In this document: positions 28,283 to 35,531 of the stretch, piece by piece
How positions within the stretch are numbered: position 1 is the first letter of the stretch
Layout: the number at the start of each line of letters is the position of its first letter
Assembly (NCBI RefSeq): GCF_028288185.1
Contig: NZ_JAQBOF010000007.1
Span: 27,537-91,536, forward strand
Length of the DNA: 64,000 nt
From: Mucilaginibacter sp.
Lineage (GTDB): Bacteria > Bacteroidota > Bacteroidia > Sphingobacteriales > Sphingobacteriaceae
Direction of reading: 5' to 3'
Position numbers and translations under genes: made by a program
The notes under the pieces: generated by a model
Database searches by the model: none
What the model was told of the DNA's origin: nothing
What the model saw: the letters and a program-made list of their open reading frames with translations, nothing else

Positions 28283-29296
28283 TTACTCCTTACATGATTG
28301 CCCGATTATCAGTTCAGACGAAAGGCTTATCTGCTTACTTATTTTATTATAATTAATTAACTCAAGCAAGGTATCTACCGCCTTTTGCCCCATCTCTTCT
28401 AACGGTTGTCTTAAATGAGTTATCGGGCTATAAAACAATTCAAAAGCTTCCGATTCATCAAAGCTCAATACAGATATATCTTGCGGCACTTTCGCTTTAA
28501 TTTTATTAAGATATTTTAACCCGTTTATAGCCAGTGTATCTGTCGCGAAAAATACCGCATCGCAGGGTTCTTTTAAATTCAATATACTATCTAAGGCCTG
28601 TTGGATATCTCCTGCTCTATTCGCACTATTTATTTGTTGCAACCAGTCTGACTTAAAAACTATATCATGATCTTTCAACGCTGCCAGGTATCCGCGATCA
28701 CGTTCCTGCAAATGGAACATAGTGGTAGCATAATTAAAAAACGCAATACGGTTATGCCCCTGCTTAATTAAATACGCAGTAGCGGTATAGGCCGCTTTAT
28801 AATTATCAAGCGCGATATGGTTAGTTGTTATTTCGGGGAAATTTCTGTCGATTAGCACAAATGGAATCTCTGCTTTTTGCAGCATTTTTATCTGATCTTG
28901 CGAGTTTTCAACCGGCACCAATATCAGGCCGTCAACCTGGCGGTTTATCAGTACATTAACCAGCTCGGCAAAAGTATTTTCGTTTTCGTTCGAGCTGCCA
29001 AACAGCACCGTGTAGTTTGCTTTTTTTGCTTCAGCCTCGATGGCGCGGGTAATGCCGGTACTAAAACGATAATTAATATCGGCCACCACCAACCCAATGG
29101 TATGGGTTTTATGCATTTTAAGGCTTTTTGCTATTTGGTTGGGGCGATAGTTAAGCAGCTCGGCAGCGGCTTTTATTTTTTGGGCGTTTTCTTTGCTTAC
29201 CTGTTTAATTTCGGCCTGCCCGTTTAGCACGTAAGACACCAGGGCGATAGATACACCCACATGCTCCGCAATATCCTTGAGGCCTACTTTTTTCAT
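28283..29296 (-). CDS. LacI-family transcriptional regulator
   Basis: A 337-residue repressor type. The N-terminal helix-turn-helix is GLKDIAEHVGVSIALVSYVLNG, followed by the hinge helix RPNQIAKSLKM with the Leu that enters the minor groove in LacI proteins. The rest is a periplasmic-binding-protein-like sugar sensor (IGLVVADINY, GLILVPVE, FATDTLAINGL). It heads the minus-strand sugar operon and faces the GH97 gene. Its own promoter contains two palindromes, so autoregulation and control of both directions are likely. Confidence 0.95.
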   Translation of the reverse strand: MKKVGLKDIAEHVGVSIALVSYVLNGQAEIKQVSKENAQKIKAAAELLNYRPNQIAKSLKMHKTHTIGLVVADINYRFSTGITRAIEAEAKKANYTVLFGSSNENENTFAELVNVLINRQVDGLILVPVENSQDQIKMLQKAEIPFVLIDRNFPEITTNHIALDNYKAAYTATAYLIKQGHNRIAFFNYATTMFHLQERDRGYLAALKDHDIVFKSDWLQQINSANRAGDIQQALDSILNLKEPCDAVFFATDTLAINGLKYLNKIKAKVPQDISVLSFDESEAFELFYSPITHLRQPLEEMGQKAVDTLLELINYNKISKQISLSSELIIGQSCKE

Positions 29297-29309
29297 TAAG
29301 ATTTACTAA

Positions 29310-29322
29310 TTGGTTAAACCAA
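29310..29322. promoter_or_regulatory. Palindrome overlapping the lacI -7 box
   Basis: TTGGTTAAACCAA is a perfect palindrome around one central base. Its last three bases overlap the lacI -7 box and the rest covers the expected transcript start. An operator role is inferred. Confidence 0.5.
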
Positions 29323-29350
29323 AGCTATCACTTTAAACGATTAAAGCAAA
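29320..29350 (-). promoter_or_regulatory. lacI operon promoter, full -33/-7 match
   Basis: On the minus strand, TTTG (29350-29347), a 19-base spacer, then TAGCTTTG (29327-29320): a textbook Bacteroidota housekeeping promoter. The transcript should start near 29315, about 20 bases before the lacI ATG. The spacer is almost entirely filled by the palindrome at 29331-29346. Confidence 0.75.
29331..29346. promoter_or_regulatory. LacI-type operator candidate
   Basis: CTTTAAACGATTAAAG is a 16-base near-palindrome with a central CG step, the form that LacI-family hinge helices recognise. It lies exactly between the -33 and -7 boxes of the lacI promoter, where a bound repressor would block RNA polymerase. 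Confidence 0.65.
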
Positions 29351-29430
29351 TGAAAAATTAAATTTATGGTGGTTATAGAAATAATGCGGATTGCCGCCTG
29401 CTGCTCCATTAACTATATTTTATAATACAC

Positions 29431-29438
29431 TATCTTTG
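29431..29438 (+). promoter_or_regulatory. -7 box of the GH97 gene
   Basis: TATCTTTG fits TAnnTTTG, 43 bases before the GH97 ATG. No TTTG lies at the correct -33 distance, suggesting a weak or activated promoter. Confidence 0.45.
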
Positions 29439-29481
29439 AGTACGACCACAATATATAAACTACAAACTTTTAAGAACCACA

Positions 29482-31365
29482 ATGAAAAAACTGCTTAAAG
29501 TTATGCTGACAGCCCTGTGCTTATTCATAGGGGTAAACAAAATTTTTGCTGATGGCGATATCAAGATCATCAGCCCCGATAAGCAGCTTTCTGTTATAGT
29601 TTTTGTAGCACCCGATGGCAGACTGACCTATTCTATCCAAAATAAAAATACACAACTAGTGGAGCCATCGCCCTTAGGTATAACAGTTGATGATATTGAC
29701 TTAGGTTATGGGGCAAAAATAACTGCTAAACCAATTTTAAGTAAAATTGATGAAAGCTACCCTATTCTTGGGAACCACGCCACAGCAAGGAACCAAGCGA
29801 ATGAGGCGGAGATCCCACTTGAAACAGTAGGGCGCTCATTCAAATTAATAGTGCGTGTTTATAATGATGGTGTTGCTATGCGTTATACCATCCCCGAAGG
29901 ATCAAAAAAAATAAACGGTGAGTCTACTTCGTGGAACCTGCCGGCAAAAGCAAACAAGTTGGCATGGTCTGGGTTTAACAGTGCTTATGAGGAGCTGAGC
30001 CATGTTACAACGTTGGAAAATGTGCCGCAGGATACCACGATCATGGGCCCTATAACCCTTGAAGTTGCTGGTAATTACCTTTCAATTGCTGAAGCCGATT
30101 GTGAAAATTTTTCAGACATGGCCTTTGTGCGTCATGGTACAACATTTAAAGCCAACTTTCCTTTTGCAAAAAAAGGCTGGGATATTAAAAACAGGACTGA
30201 TAACCGGTCAACATTTTTAAACGGGACATATAAAGGTCAAAACGTATCACCATGGCGAACAACAATGATCGCCGGTAATTTAACCTATTTGATAAATTCT
30301 GATCTCTTAATGAATTTATGCCCTCCGCCTGCTAAAGATCAGGATTTTAGCTGGGTAAACCCCGGCCGGTGTATGTGGCAATGGTGGAGCGTGGGTAGCC
30401 CCGTTTATGAGGATCAGAAAAACTGGTATGACGCGGCAGTAAAATTAAAATGGGAATACTATTTAGTTGACGATGGCTGGCGCACCTGGACGGCTCCCGG
30501 CAAGGACCAATGGGCGCTACTTGCCGAGGTGATTGCCTATGGCAAAAGCGTTGGCGTAAAATCAATTGTTTGGGTGGACTCTAAAGAAATGCGCGAAGGC
30601 GAAAAACGACGTGCCTACCTGGAAAAGATAAAAGCGTTAGGTGCTACCGGGATAAAAATAGATTTCGTTCCGCCTGCTACCGCTGATATTATGCAATGGT
30701 ACATGGGCGCGTTGCAGGATTGTGCCGAATTAAAATTAATGGTAAACTTTCATGGCAGTGTTAAGCCAACCGGCCTGCGCCGCACTTATCCAAATGATAT
30801 TACCCGCGAGGCTGTCCGCGGTAATGAATGGCACATGACCAGGTACAAACGGGTAGAACCATTTGAGCAGGATGTATCCCTGCCTTTTACCCGGTTCATG
30901 GCCGGTGCTGCTGATATTACCCCCGTGATGTTAGATCCGGAGCAACTAACATCCACCAAATTTACCTGGGCTCATGAGTTTGCGCAGGCCATTGTATATC
31001 TATCTCCTATAACACACTTTGCCGATCAGTATAAATTTTATTTGGAAAGCCCAATGTTTGATCTGTTCCAGCAAATACCTACCGTTTGGGACGAGACAAA
31101 AGTATTGCCGGCCACAGAAATGGGCGAGGTAGTTGCCTATGCCCGCCGTAAAGGTGATACCTGGTGGATAGGTGTAATGAACGGCGCTACCGAACGGGAA
31201 ATAAAGATTCCCTTAGATTTTCTTAAAAAGCCGACAAAGGCAACTTTGATATATGATGACCAGGCTACCAATACTGCTGTTAACAGGCAGGAGAAAACGC
31301 TTGCGAGTAAGGATACGTTAACCATAAAGTTAGCGCCGGGCGGTGGTTTTGTGGGGCGGTTTTAG
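29482..31365 (+). CDS. GH97 glycoside hydrolase, retaining type (alpha-galactosidase candidate)
   Basis: A 627-residue secreted or periplasmic enzyme: signal peptide (1-23, KIFADG), N-terminal GH97 beta-sandwich (to about 290), catalytic barrel (from WVNPGRCMWQWWS), and C-terminal beta domain. Asp394 in ATGIKIDFVPP is at the nucleophile position of retaining GH97 enzymes, and Glu449 in VRGNEW is 55 residues later, the same spacing as the nucleophile-acid pair of the Bacteroides alpha-galactosidase BtGH97b. Inverting GH97 enzymes such as SusB lack this Asp. Divergent from lacI. Confidence 0.88.
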   Translation: MKKLLKVMLTALCLFIGVNKIFADGDIKIISPDKQLSVIVFVAPDGRLTYSIQNKNTQLVEPSPLGITVDDIDLGYGAKITAKPILSKIDESYPILGNHATARNQANEAEIPLETVGRSFKLIVRVYNDGVAMRYTIPEGSKKINGESTSWNLPAKANKLAWSGFNSAYEELSHVTTLENVPQDTTIMGPITLEVAGNYLSIAEADCENFSDMAFVRHGTTFKANFPFAKKGWDIKNRTDNRSTFLNGTYKGQNVSPWRTTMIAGNLTYLINSDLLMNLCPPPAKDQDFSWVNPGRCMWQWWSVGSPVYEDQKNWYDAAVKLKWEYYLVDDGWRTWTAPGKDQWALLAEVIAYGKSVGVKSIVWVDSKEMREGEKRRAYLEKIKALGATGIKIDFVPPATADIMQWYMGALQDCAELKLMVNFHGSVKPTGLRRTYPNDITREAVRGNEWHMTRYKRVEPFEQDVSLPFTRFMAGAADITPVMLDPEQLTSTKFTWAHEFAQAIVYLSPITHFADQYKFYLESPMFDLFQQIPTVWDETKVLPATEMGEVVAYARRKGDTWWIGVMNGATEREIKIPLDFLKKPTKATLIYDDQATNTAVNRQEKTLASKDTLTIKLAPGGGFVGRF

Positions 31366-31407
31366 AATTTAATATCTGTAAAAGAATAAGAAATTTATAA
31401 TTGCGCT

Positions 31408-31415
31408 TACCTTTG
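31408..31415 (+). promoter_or_regulatory. -7 box of hemW, 4 bases before the ATG
   Basis: TACCTTTG matches TAnnTTTG and is followed by CGGC and the ATG. A transcript from here would have almost no 5' leader. Confidence 0.45.
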
Positions 31416-31419
31416 CGGC

Positions 31420-32541
31420 ATGGCCGGTATCTACCTACATATTCCTTTTTGCAAACAAGCCTGTCATTACTGCGACTTCCATTTCAGCACATCTCTAAAA
31501 TATAAGGATGAGCTATTGCAATCGCTGGTAAAAGAGATCCAGCTGCAAAAAAACTACCTGCTAAATGATACTATCGAGACCATTTATTTTGGCGGAGGCA
31601 CACCATCAATTTTAGAAGCCGGCGATATTAATTTATTGCTGGATACCATTACCGGCTTGCATACGGTAACTGCCGATGCCGAGATTACCTTAGAAGCTAA
31701 CCCTGATGATCTGGACAAAGCTAAGCTACAAGCATTGCGCCAAACGCCGGTTAACCGTTTCAGTATAGGTATACAATCTTTTTTTGATGACGACCTGCAA
31801 TGGATGAACCGTGTGCATCGCGCCAATGAGGCAGAGGCATCGGTTAAACGGGCGCAGGATAGCGGGTTTGAAAACATAACTGTCGACCTGATCTATGGCT
31901 ACCCCTTGCTTACTGAACAAAAATGGAAGCATAACCTTCATAAAGTTTTTGAGCTGGATGTACCGCACATATCGGCTTATTCTATGACGGTGGAGCCGCA
32001 AACCGCGCTGGCATCTTTCATCCGCAATAAAAAACAACCTGCTATGAACGAGCAGCAAAGCGCCGAACAGTTTAACCTGCTGATGGCCGCAATGGCAGAA
32101 AAAGGCTTTGAGCATTACGAAATATCCAACTTTTGCAAACCGGGACAGTACAGCAGGCATAATTCTAATTACTGGCATGGAGTAAAGTACCTGGGGATAG
32201 GCCCATCGGCACACTCTTATAACGGCCAGGCCCGGCAGTGGAATATTGCCAATAACGCAAAATATATTCAATCTATACAAACTAGTACCCTGCCTGCCGA
32301 AACGGAACAACTGACCGAAAACAACCGCCTGAACGAGTATATCATGACCTCGTTACGTACCATTTGGGGCCTTGATCTGGATAAGTTAAACGCTATTGCC
32401 GCGACATCATCCAATGTACTGATGAGCGAAGCCCAGCCTTTTTTAGAAAAGGAGTGGATCATGAAAAAAGACAATAAAATTTACCTTACCCAAACCGGTA
32501 AATTATACGCCGATCATATAGCTGGCGAGCTGTTTTTTTAA
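31420..32541 (+). CDS. hemW: HemW-like radical SAM protein
   Basis: A 373-residue radical SAM protein of the coproporphyrinogen oxidase-like HemW family, now seen as a haem chaperone rather than an oxidase. The iron-sulphur motif CxxxCxxC is present in IPFCKQACHYCDFHF (residues 9-17), with GGGTPS and the SAM-binding EANPDD. HemN oxidases carry an extra N-terminal segment that is missing here, which favours HemW. It is followed directly by a terminator hairpin. Confidence 0.9.
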   Translation: MAGIYLHIPFCKQACHYCDFHFSTSLKYKDELLQSLVKEIQLQKNYLLNDTIETIYFGGGTPSILEAGDINLLLDTITGLHTVTADAEITLEANPDDLDKAKLQALRQTPVNRFSIGIQSFFDDDLQWMNRVHRANEAEASVKRAQDSGFENITVDLIYGYPLLTEQKWKHNLHKVFELDVPHISAYSMTVEPQTALASFIRNKKQPAMNEQQSAEQFNLLMAAMAEKGFEHYEISNFCKPGQYSRHNSNYWHGVKYLGIGPSAHSYNGQARQWNIANNAKYIQSIQTSTLPAETEQLTENNRLNEYIMTSLRTIWGLDLDKLNAIAATSSNVLMSEAQPFLEKEWIMKKDNKIYLTQTGKLYADHIAGELFF

Positions 32542-32568
32542 GCTATTTATACTTAAATAGCTCATTTT
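32541..32568 (+). terminator. Terminator of hemW
   Basis: AGCTATTTA and TAAATAGCT form a perfect nine-base stem with loop TACT, beginning at the last base of the hemW stop codon and followed by CATTTTTC. AT-rich but perfect. Confidence 0.65.
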
Positions 32569-32696
32569 TCAGGGGCACGTACTTACGCAGATAATTTAGT
32601 TTCGGTTTAAAAAAAACAACAACTGATAGCTATGCGATTTTAAAAACCGTCCTTTAAAACCCGCCGTATCTTCCAACAAATAGCTTTAAAAAAACC

Positions 32697-33239
32697 ATGA
32701 AAAAACTAATTATCTCGGCGTTTGCTTTAGTAGCTATCGCGACTGCGCCAAACACTTATGCTCAAACCAAAATGGTTGGAGGCGCGGCAATGTATCCTAC
32801 AAAAAATATAGTAGAGAATGCTGTAAACTCAAAAGATCATACCACTTTAGTTGCTGCTGTTAAAGCCGCAGGTTTGGTAGAAACATTAGAGTCGGCTGGC
32901 CCATTTACTGTGTTTGCGCCAACTAACGAAGCGTTTGACAAATTGCCTAAAGGCACGGTAGAAACTTTGGTGAAACCAGAGAACAAGGCAACCCTTACAA
33001 AAATACTAACGTATCATGTTGTGGCCGGCAAATTAAGTGCCGCCGACCTATGGGCAAAAGTTAAAGCCGGCAAAGCCGAATTAACTACTGTACAAGGTGG
33101 TAAACTATGGGTAAAAGTCCAAGGCAAAAAATTATACCTGGTTGATGAAAAAGGCGGCAAATCATGGATCACCATTGCCGATGTTAACCAAAGTAATGGC
33201 GTAATACATGTAATAAATACGGTATTAATGCCTAAATAG
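32697..33239 (+). CDS. Secreted fasciclin (FAS1) domain protein
   Basis: A 180-residue protein: signal peptide (1-22, NTYAQ), then one FAS1 domain with LVAAVKAAGLVETLESAGPFTVFAPTNEAF (H1 region), LTYHVVAGKL (the YH motif) and GVIHVINTVLMP at the end. FAS1 domains mediate adhesion or matrix contact; the exact partner is unknown. It is a single gene with its own leader of about 130 bases and a strong structured element right after the stop codon. Confidence 0.93.
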   Translation: MKKLIISAFALVAIATAPNTYAQTKMVGGAAMYPTKNIVENAVNSKDHTTLVAAVKAAGLVETLESAGPFTVFAPTNEAFDKLPKGTVETLVKPENKATLTKILTYHVVAGKLSAADLWAKVKAGKAELTTVQGGKLWVKVQGKKLYLVDEKGGKSWITIADVNQSNGVIHVINTVLMPK

Positions 33240-33240
33240 A

Positions 33241-33312
33241 TAATTTATGGCTTTAGCGGTAAGCAGTTTGCTGGAGTTCGTTGGCAGAACTGGAAACCGC
33301 AGCCATAAATTA
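33241..33312. repeat. 72-base element with 12-base terminal inverted repeats
   Basis: TAATTTATGGCT (33241-33252) and AGCCATAAATTA (33301-33312) pair perfectly. Inside, GCGGT/ACCGC and CAGTT/AACTG extend the stem. It starts two bases after the fasciclin stop codon. It could be an mRNA 3' structure or a miniature mobile element. The short reading frame across it is not credible. Confidence 0.6.
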
Positions 33313-33337
33313 CTTATATCTACCTATAAATGGAAAG

Positions 33338-33366
33338 CCCGGTTGCAAATGCACCGGGTTTTTTGT
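33338..33366 (+). terminator. Terminator downstream of the fasciclin gene
   Basis: CCCGGT and ACCGGG pair around a short loop, extended by TGC/GCA with one bulge, and are followed by six T. Standard intrinsic terminator. Confidence 0.8.
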
Positions 33367-33381
33367 TATTCTTTTAAAATT

Positions 33382-33481
33382 CCCTCCCCTGGGAGGGGTG
33401 TGTTGGTTGTGAGGTGGCAGGGAGGGGTTTCGCAAATTTGCAATAATTAACCCCTTCCTCCCCCCTCTCAAGGGAAGGAAT
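33382..33481. repeat. CCTCCCC...GGGAGGGG intergenic repeat
   Basis: CCCTCCCCTGGGAGGGG hairpin, GGCAGGGAGGGG, and the complement ACCCCTTCCTCCCCCCTCTCAAGGG. Relatives at 3504, 48214 and 52423. With the neighbouring element and terminator it fills most of the 366-base gap before the cupin gene. Confidence 0.7.
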
Positions 33482-33605
33482 CGCACATGGCCCTTGCTTT
33501 TAAAACTACAAACTGACAGATCCTCAACAAAATATCAAAAACAAATAAGGCCCACTGCCGTATTTATGGTATTAATTAGTTTTTGCGCGTTAATTATTAG
33601 GGAAA

Positions 33606-34487
33606 ATGGGTATTATTTTAACCCCTCTTGACAGGGTTGACAACATTAACAAAGACGATTTTATAAACAATTACTTAAAGCCGCGCAAGCCGCTGGTTAT
33701 TCGCGATGCTACCCAAAGCTGGCCTGCGCTAAAAAAGTGGACCTTCGAGTATTTAAAAGAAACCGTTGGCGACCAAATTGTGCCGCTTTACGATAGCGCT
33801 AAAGCCGACCCGTCGAAAGCCATCAACGCATCGGCTGCCGAAATGAAGTTTGGCGACTACATAGACCTGATACAAAAAGAACCTACCGACCTGCGTATAT
33901 TTTTGTTCGACCCGATAAAGCATGCGCCAAAGTTGCTGGACGATTACCGGCCGCCTACCGGCCTGATGGGTGGCTTTTTGGATAAATATCCTAATATGTT
34001 TTTCGGCGGTGCCGGATCAATTACCTTCCTGCATTTTGATATTGACCTGGCTCACATTTTCCATACCCATTTTAACGGGCGCAAGCGTGTTATTTTGTTT
34101 GATAATAAATGGAGCGAACGCCTTTACCAAATCCCGTTTGCTACTTATGCCTTAGAAGATTATGATATTGAAAATCCTGACTACATTAAATATCCCGCGC
34201 TAAACGGCGTTGAGGGCCAGGAGATTATACTAGAGCATGGCGATACCCTATTTATGCCTACCGGCTACTGGCATTGGATGAAATACCTGGACGGGTCGTT
34301 CTCCATATCACTGCGCGCATGGGATACCTCGTGGGCCATTAAAGCCAAAAGCCTGTACAACCTTACGATACAACGCAAGTTTGACGATATCATGAAACGT
34401 AATTTTAAAAGCCGTTATATGGATTGGAAAGAGAAGTTAGCGGTTAAGAGAGCGGATAAAGCGTTAGCGGAGGGGGAACCTCGTTAA
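33606..34487 (+). CDS. Cupin-like/JmjC-type oxygenase family protein
   Basis: A 293-residue cytosolic protein. PLVIRDATQSWPALKKW near residue 35 is the cupin_8/JmjC opening. FLHFDIDLAHIFHTHFNG gives the HxD iron ligands, and DTLFMPTGYWHWM the later His. RKRVILFDN fits 2-oxoglutarate-binding strands. The family includes Fe(II)/2-oxoglutarate hydroxylases of proteins; the substrate here is unknown. Stands alone between repeats. Confidence 0.82.
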   Translation: MGIILTPLDRVDNINKDDFINNYLKPRKPLVIRDATQSWPALKKWTFEYLKETVGDQIVPLYDSAKADPSKAINASAAEMKFGDYIDLIQKEPTDLRIFLFDPIKHAPKLLDDYRPPTGLMGGFLDKYPNMFFGGAGSITFLHFDIDLAHIFHTHFNGRKRVILFDNKWSERLYQIPFATYALEDYDIENPDYIKYPALNGVEGQEIILEHGDTLFMPTGYWHWMKYLDGSFSISLRAWDTSWAIKAKSLYNLTIQRKFDDIMKRNFKSRYMDWKEKLAVKRADKALAEGEPR

Positions 34488-34499
34488 TGTTTTTTAAAA

Positions 34500-34786
34500 T
34501 TGCAGGGACAAAACTATCGCAATGATGCCACTTAAACGCGTCGTAGCGCTCTAGGCCGCTAGGGCCCTTTACTTTTTGCTTGTCAGGGCGCGCGGCCGGG
34601 AGTTTGGCCTTGTGGGTGGCAACGATCGGCCTGACTTGATCTTTTGGTTACTTTTGGATCAAGCCAAAAGTAACAGCCTTAGCGGCAATTGAGCGTCACC
34701 AAGCGATAAGTACCTCTCCCCTGTCCAAAATCCCCTTCCCCAATCGTTATTAAAACAATTATCCAAAAAAACTGTATTTATTATAG
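34500..34786. other. Gap with TTACTTTTGG hairpin element
   Basis: No gene seen. GTTACTTTTGG (34647-34657) and CCAAAAGTAAC (34664-34674) form an 11-base perfect stem, while CTTGATC (34636-34642) and GATCAAG (34657-34663) form a competing stem. CG-rich words (GCGCGCGGCCGGG) precede it. It looks like a dispersed Bacteroidota repeat rather than a regulator. Confidence 0.5.
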
Positions 34787-34806
34787 CTTGTTAATCGATT
34801 GATTAA
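34787..34806. promoter_or_regulatory. TetR operator candidate, distal copy
   Basis: Contains TTAATCGATTGATTAA (34791-34806). Fourteen right-hand bases match the ideal site TTAATCAATCGATTGATTAA; the left end is degenerate. Lies 75 bases upstream of the proximal copy. Confidence 0.55.
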
Positions 34807-34861
34807 TTTTATACATCTGTAAATCAACAACTTATAGAATTAACATAAAAATAATTTTATT

Positions 34862-34881
34862 TTAATCAATCGTTTGATTAA
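34862..34881. promoter_or_regulatory. TetR operator candidate, proximal copy
   Basis: TTAATCAATCGTTTGATTAA: eight-base perfect arms around TCGT. Its right end overlaps the -7 box at 34879-34886, so binding would block the promoter. Same core as the distal copy. Confidence 0.65.
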
Positions 34882-34886
34882 CTTTG
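34879..34886 (+). promoter_or_regulatory. -7 box of the tetR efflux operon
   Basis: TAACTTTG fits TAnnTTTG, 14 bases before the ATG at 34901. It overlaps the operator at 34862-34881. It also rules out a start upstream of it. Confidence 0.6.
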
Positions 34887-34900
34887 TGCTATTAAAAGAT

Positions 34901-35530
34901 ATGGATAAAGATAAAATAGACAAAAGAGACTATATTCTGGACGTTGCCGAGCGCGTGTTTTCAGAAAAAGGTTTTGACGGCGCATCTACCCGATTAATTT
35001 CAGGTGAGGCCGGTGTTAATATGGCTATGCTTAACTATTACTTTGGCTCGAAAGAGGGTCTGTTCCTGGAAATATTTGAACGCAAGATATCATCGTTCCA
35101 AAATATTTTACAAAACCTGGGTAATGACGAGAGCATGAACGCCTGGGAAAAGATGGAGCAATATATTGAAATGTATGGCGAGAAAATTGTTAACAATAAC
35201 TGTTTCCAAAAACTATTATACCAGGAAATAGGGATGAACAGAAACAATGACCTGTCTAACAAATTGCGCGATTTATTGCTAAAGAACGTGACCGAGCTGG
35301 ATAAAATATTGAACGAGGGAATTGCCAAAGGCGAGTTTAAAAAAGACATAGACATACCTATGGTGATAGCCACCCTTTATGGCACCAAAAATTATATTAT
35401 TAATACACCCTTAATGTCATCACGCCTACTAGGTTATAATATACTGAATGATAAAATGATTGAGACTAAGTTAAAGCCGCAGATAAAAAGCTTTATGAAG
35501 AACCTATTAAAAGCATACTTACTGAACTAA
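34901..35530 (+). CDS. TetR/AcrR-family regulator of the efflux operon
   Basis: A 209-residue regulator. The N-terminal helix-turn-helix reads RDYILDVAERVFSEKGFDGASTRLI through MAMLNYYFGSKEGLF, the classic TetR pattern. The C-terminal half is a helical ligand domain. The open frame extends to 34874, but the -7 box lies inside that stretch, so ATG 34901 is chosen. One base separates its stop from the tolC-like gene, so it probably autoregulates the whole pump operon. Confidence 0.93.
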   Translation: MDKDKIDKRDYILDVAERVFSEKGFDGASTRLISGEAGVNMAMLNYYFGSKEGLFLEIFERKISSFQNILQNLGNDESMNAWEKMEQYIEMYGEKIVNNNCFQKLLYQEIGMNRNNDLSNKLRDLLLKNVTELDKILNEGIAKGEFKKDIDIPMVIATLYGTKNYIINTPLMSSRLLGYNILNDKMIETKLKPQIKSFMKNLLKAYLLN

Positions 35531-35531
35531 C

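Noticed and set aside
33247..33450. Plus-strand open frame of 67 residues after the fasciclin gene
   Set aside because: It spans a 72-base inverted repeat, a terminator and a dispersed repeat; no leader and no recognisable protein feature.
34874..34900. Longer N-terminus for the TetR regulator
   Set aside because: The extra codons contain the -7 promoter box at 34879-34886 and part of the operator.
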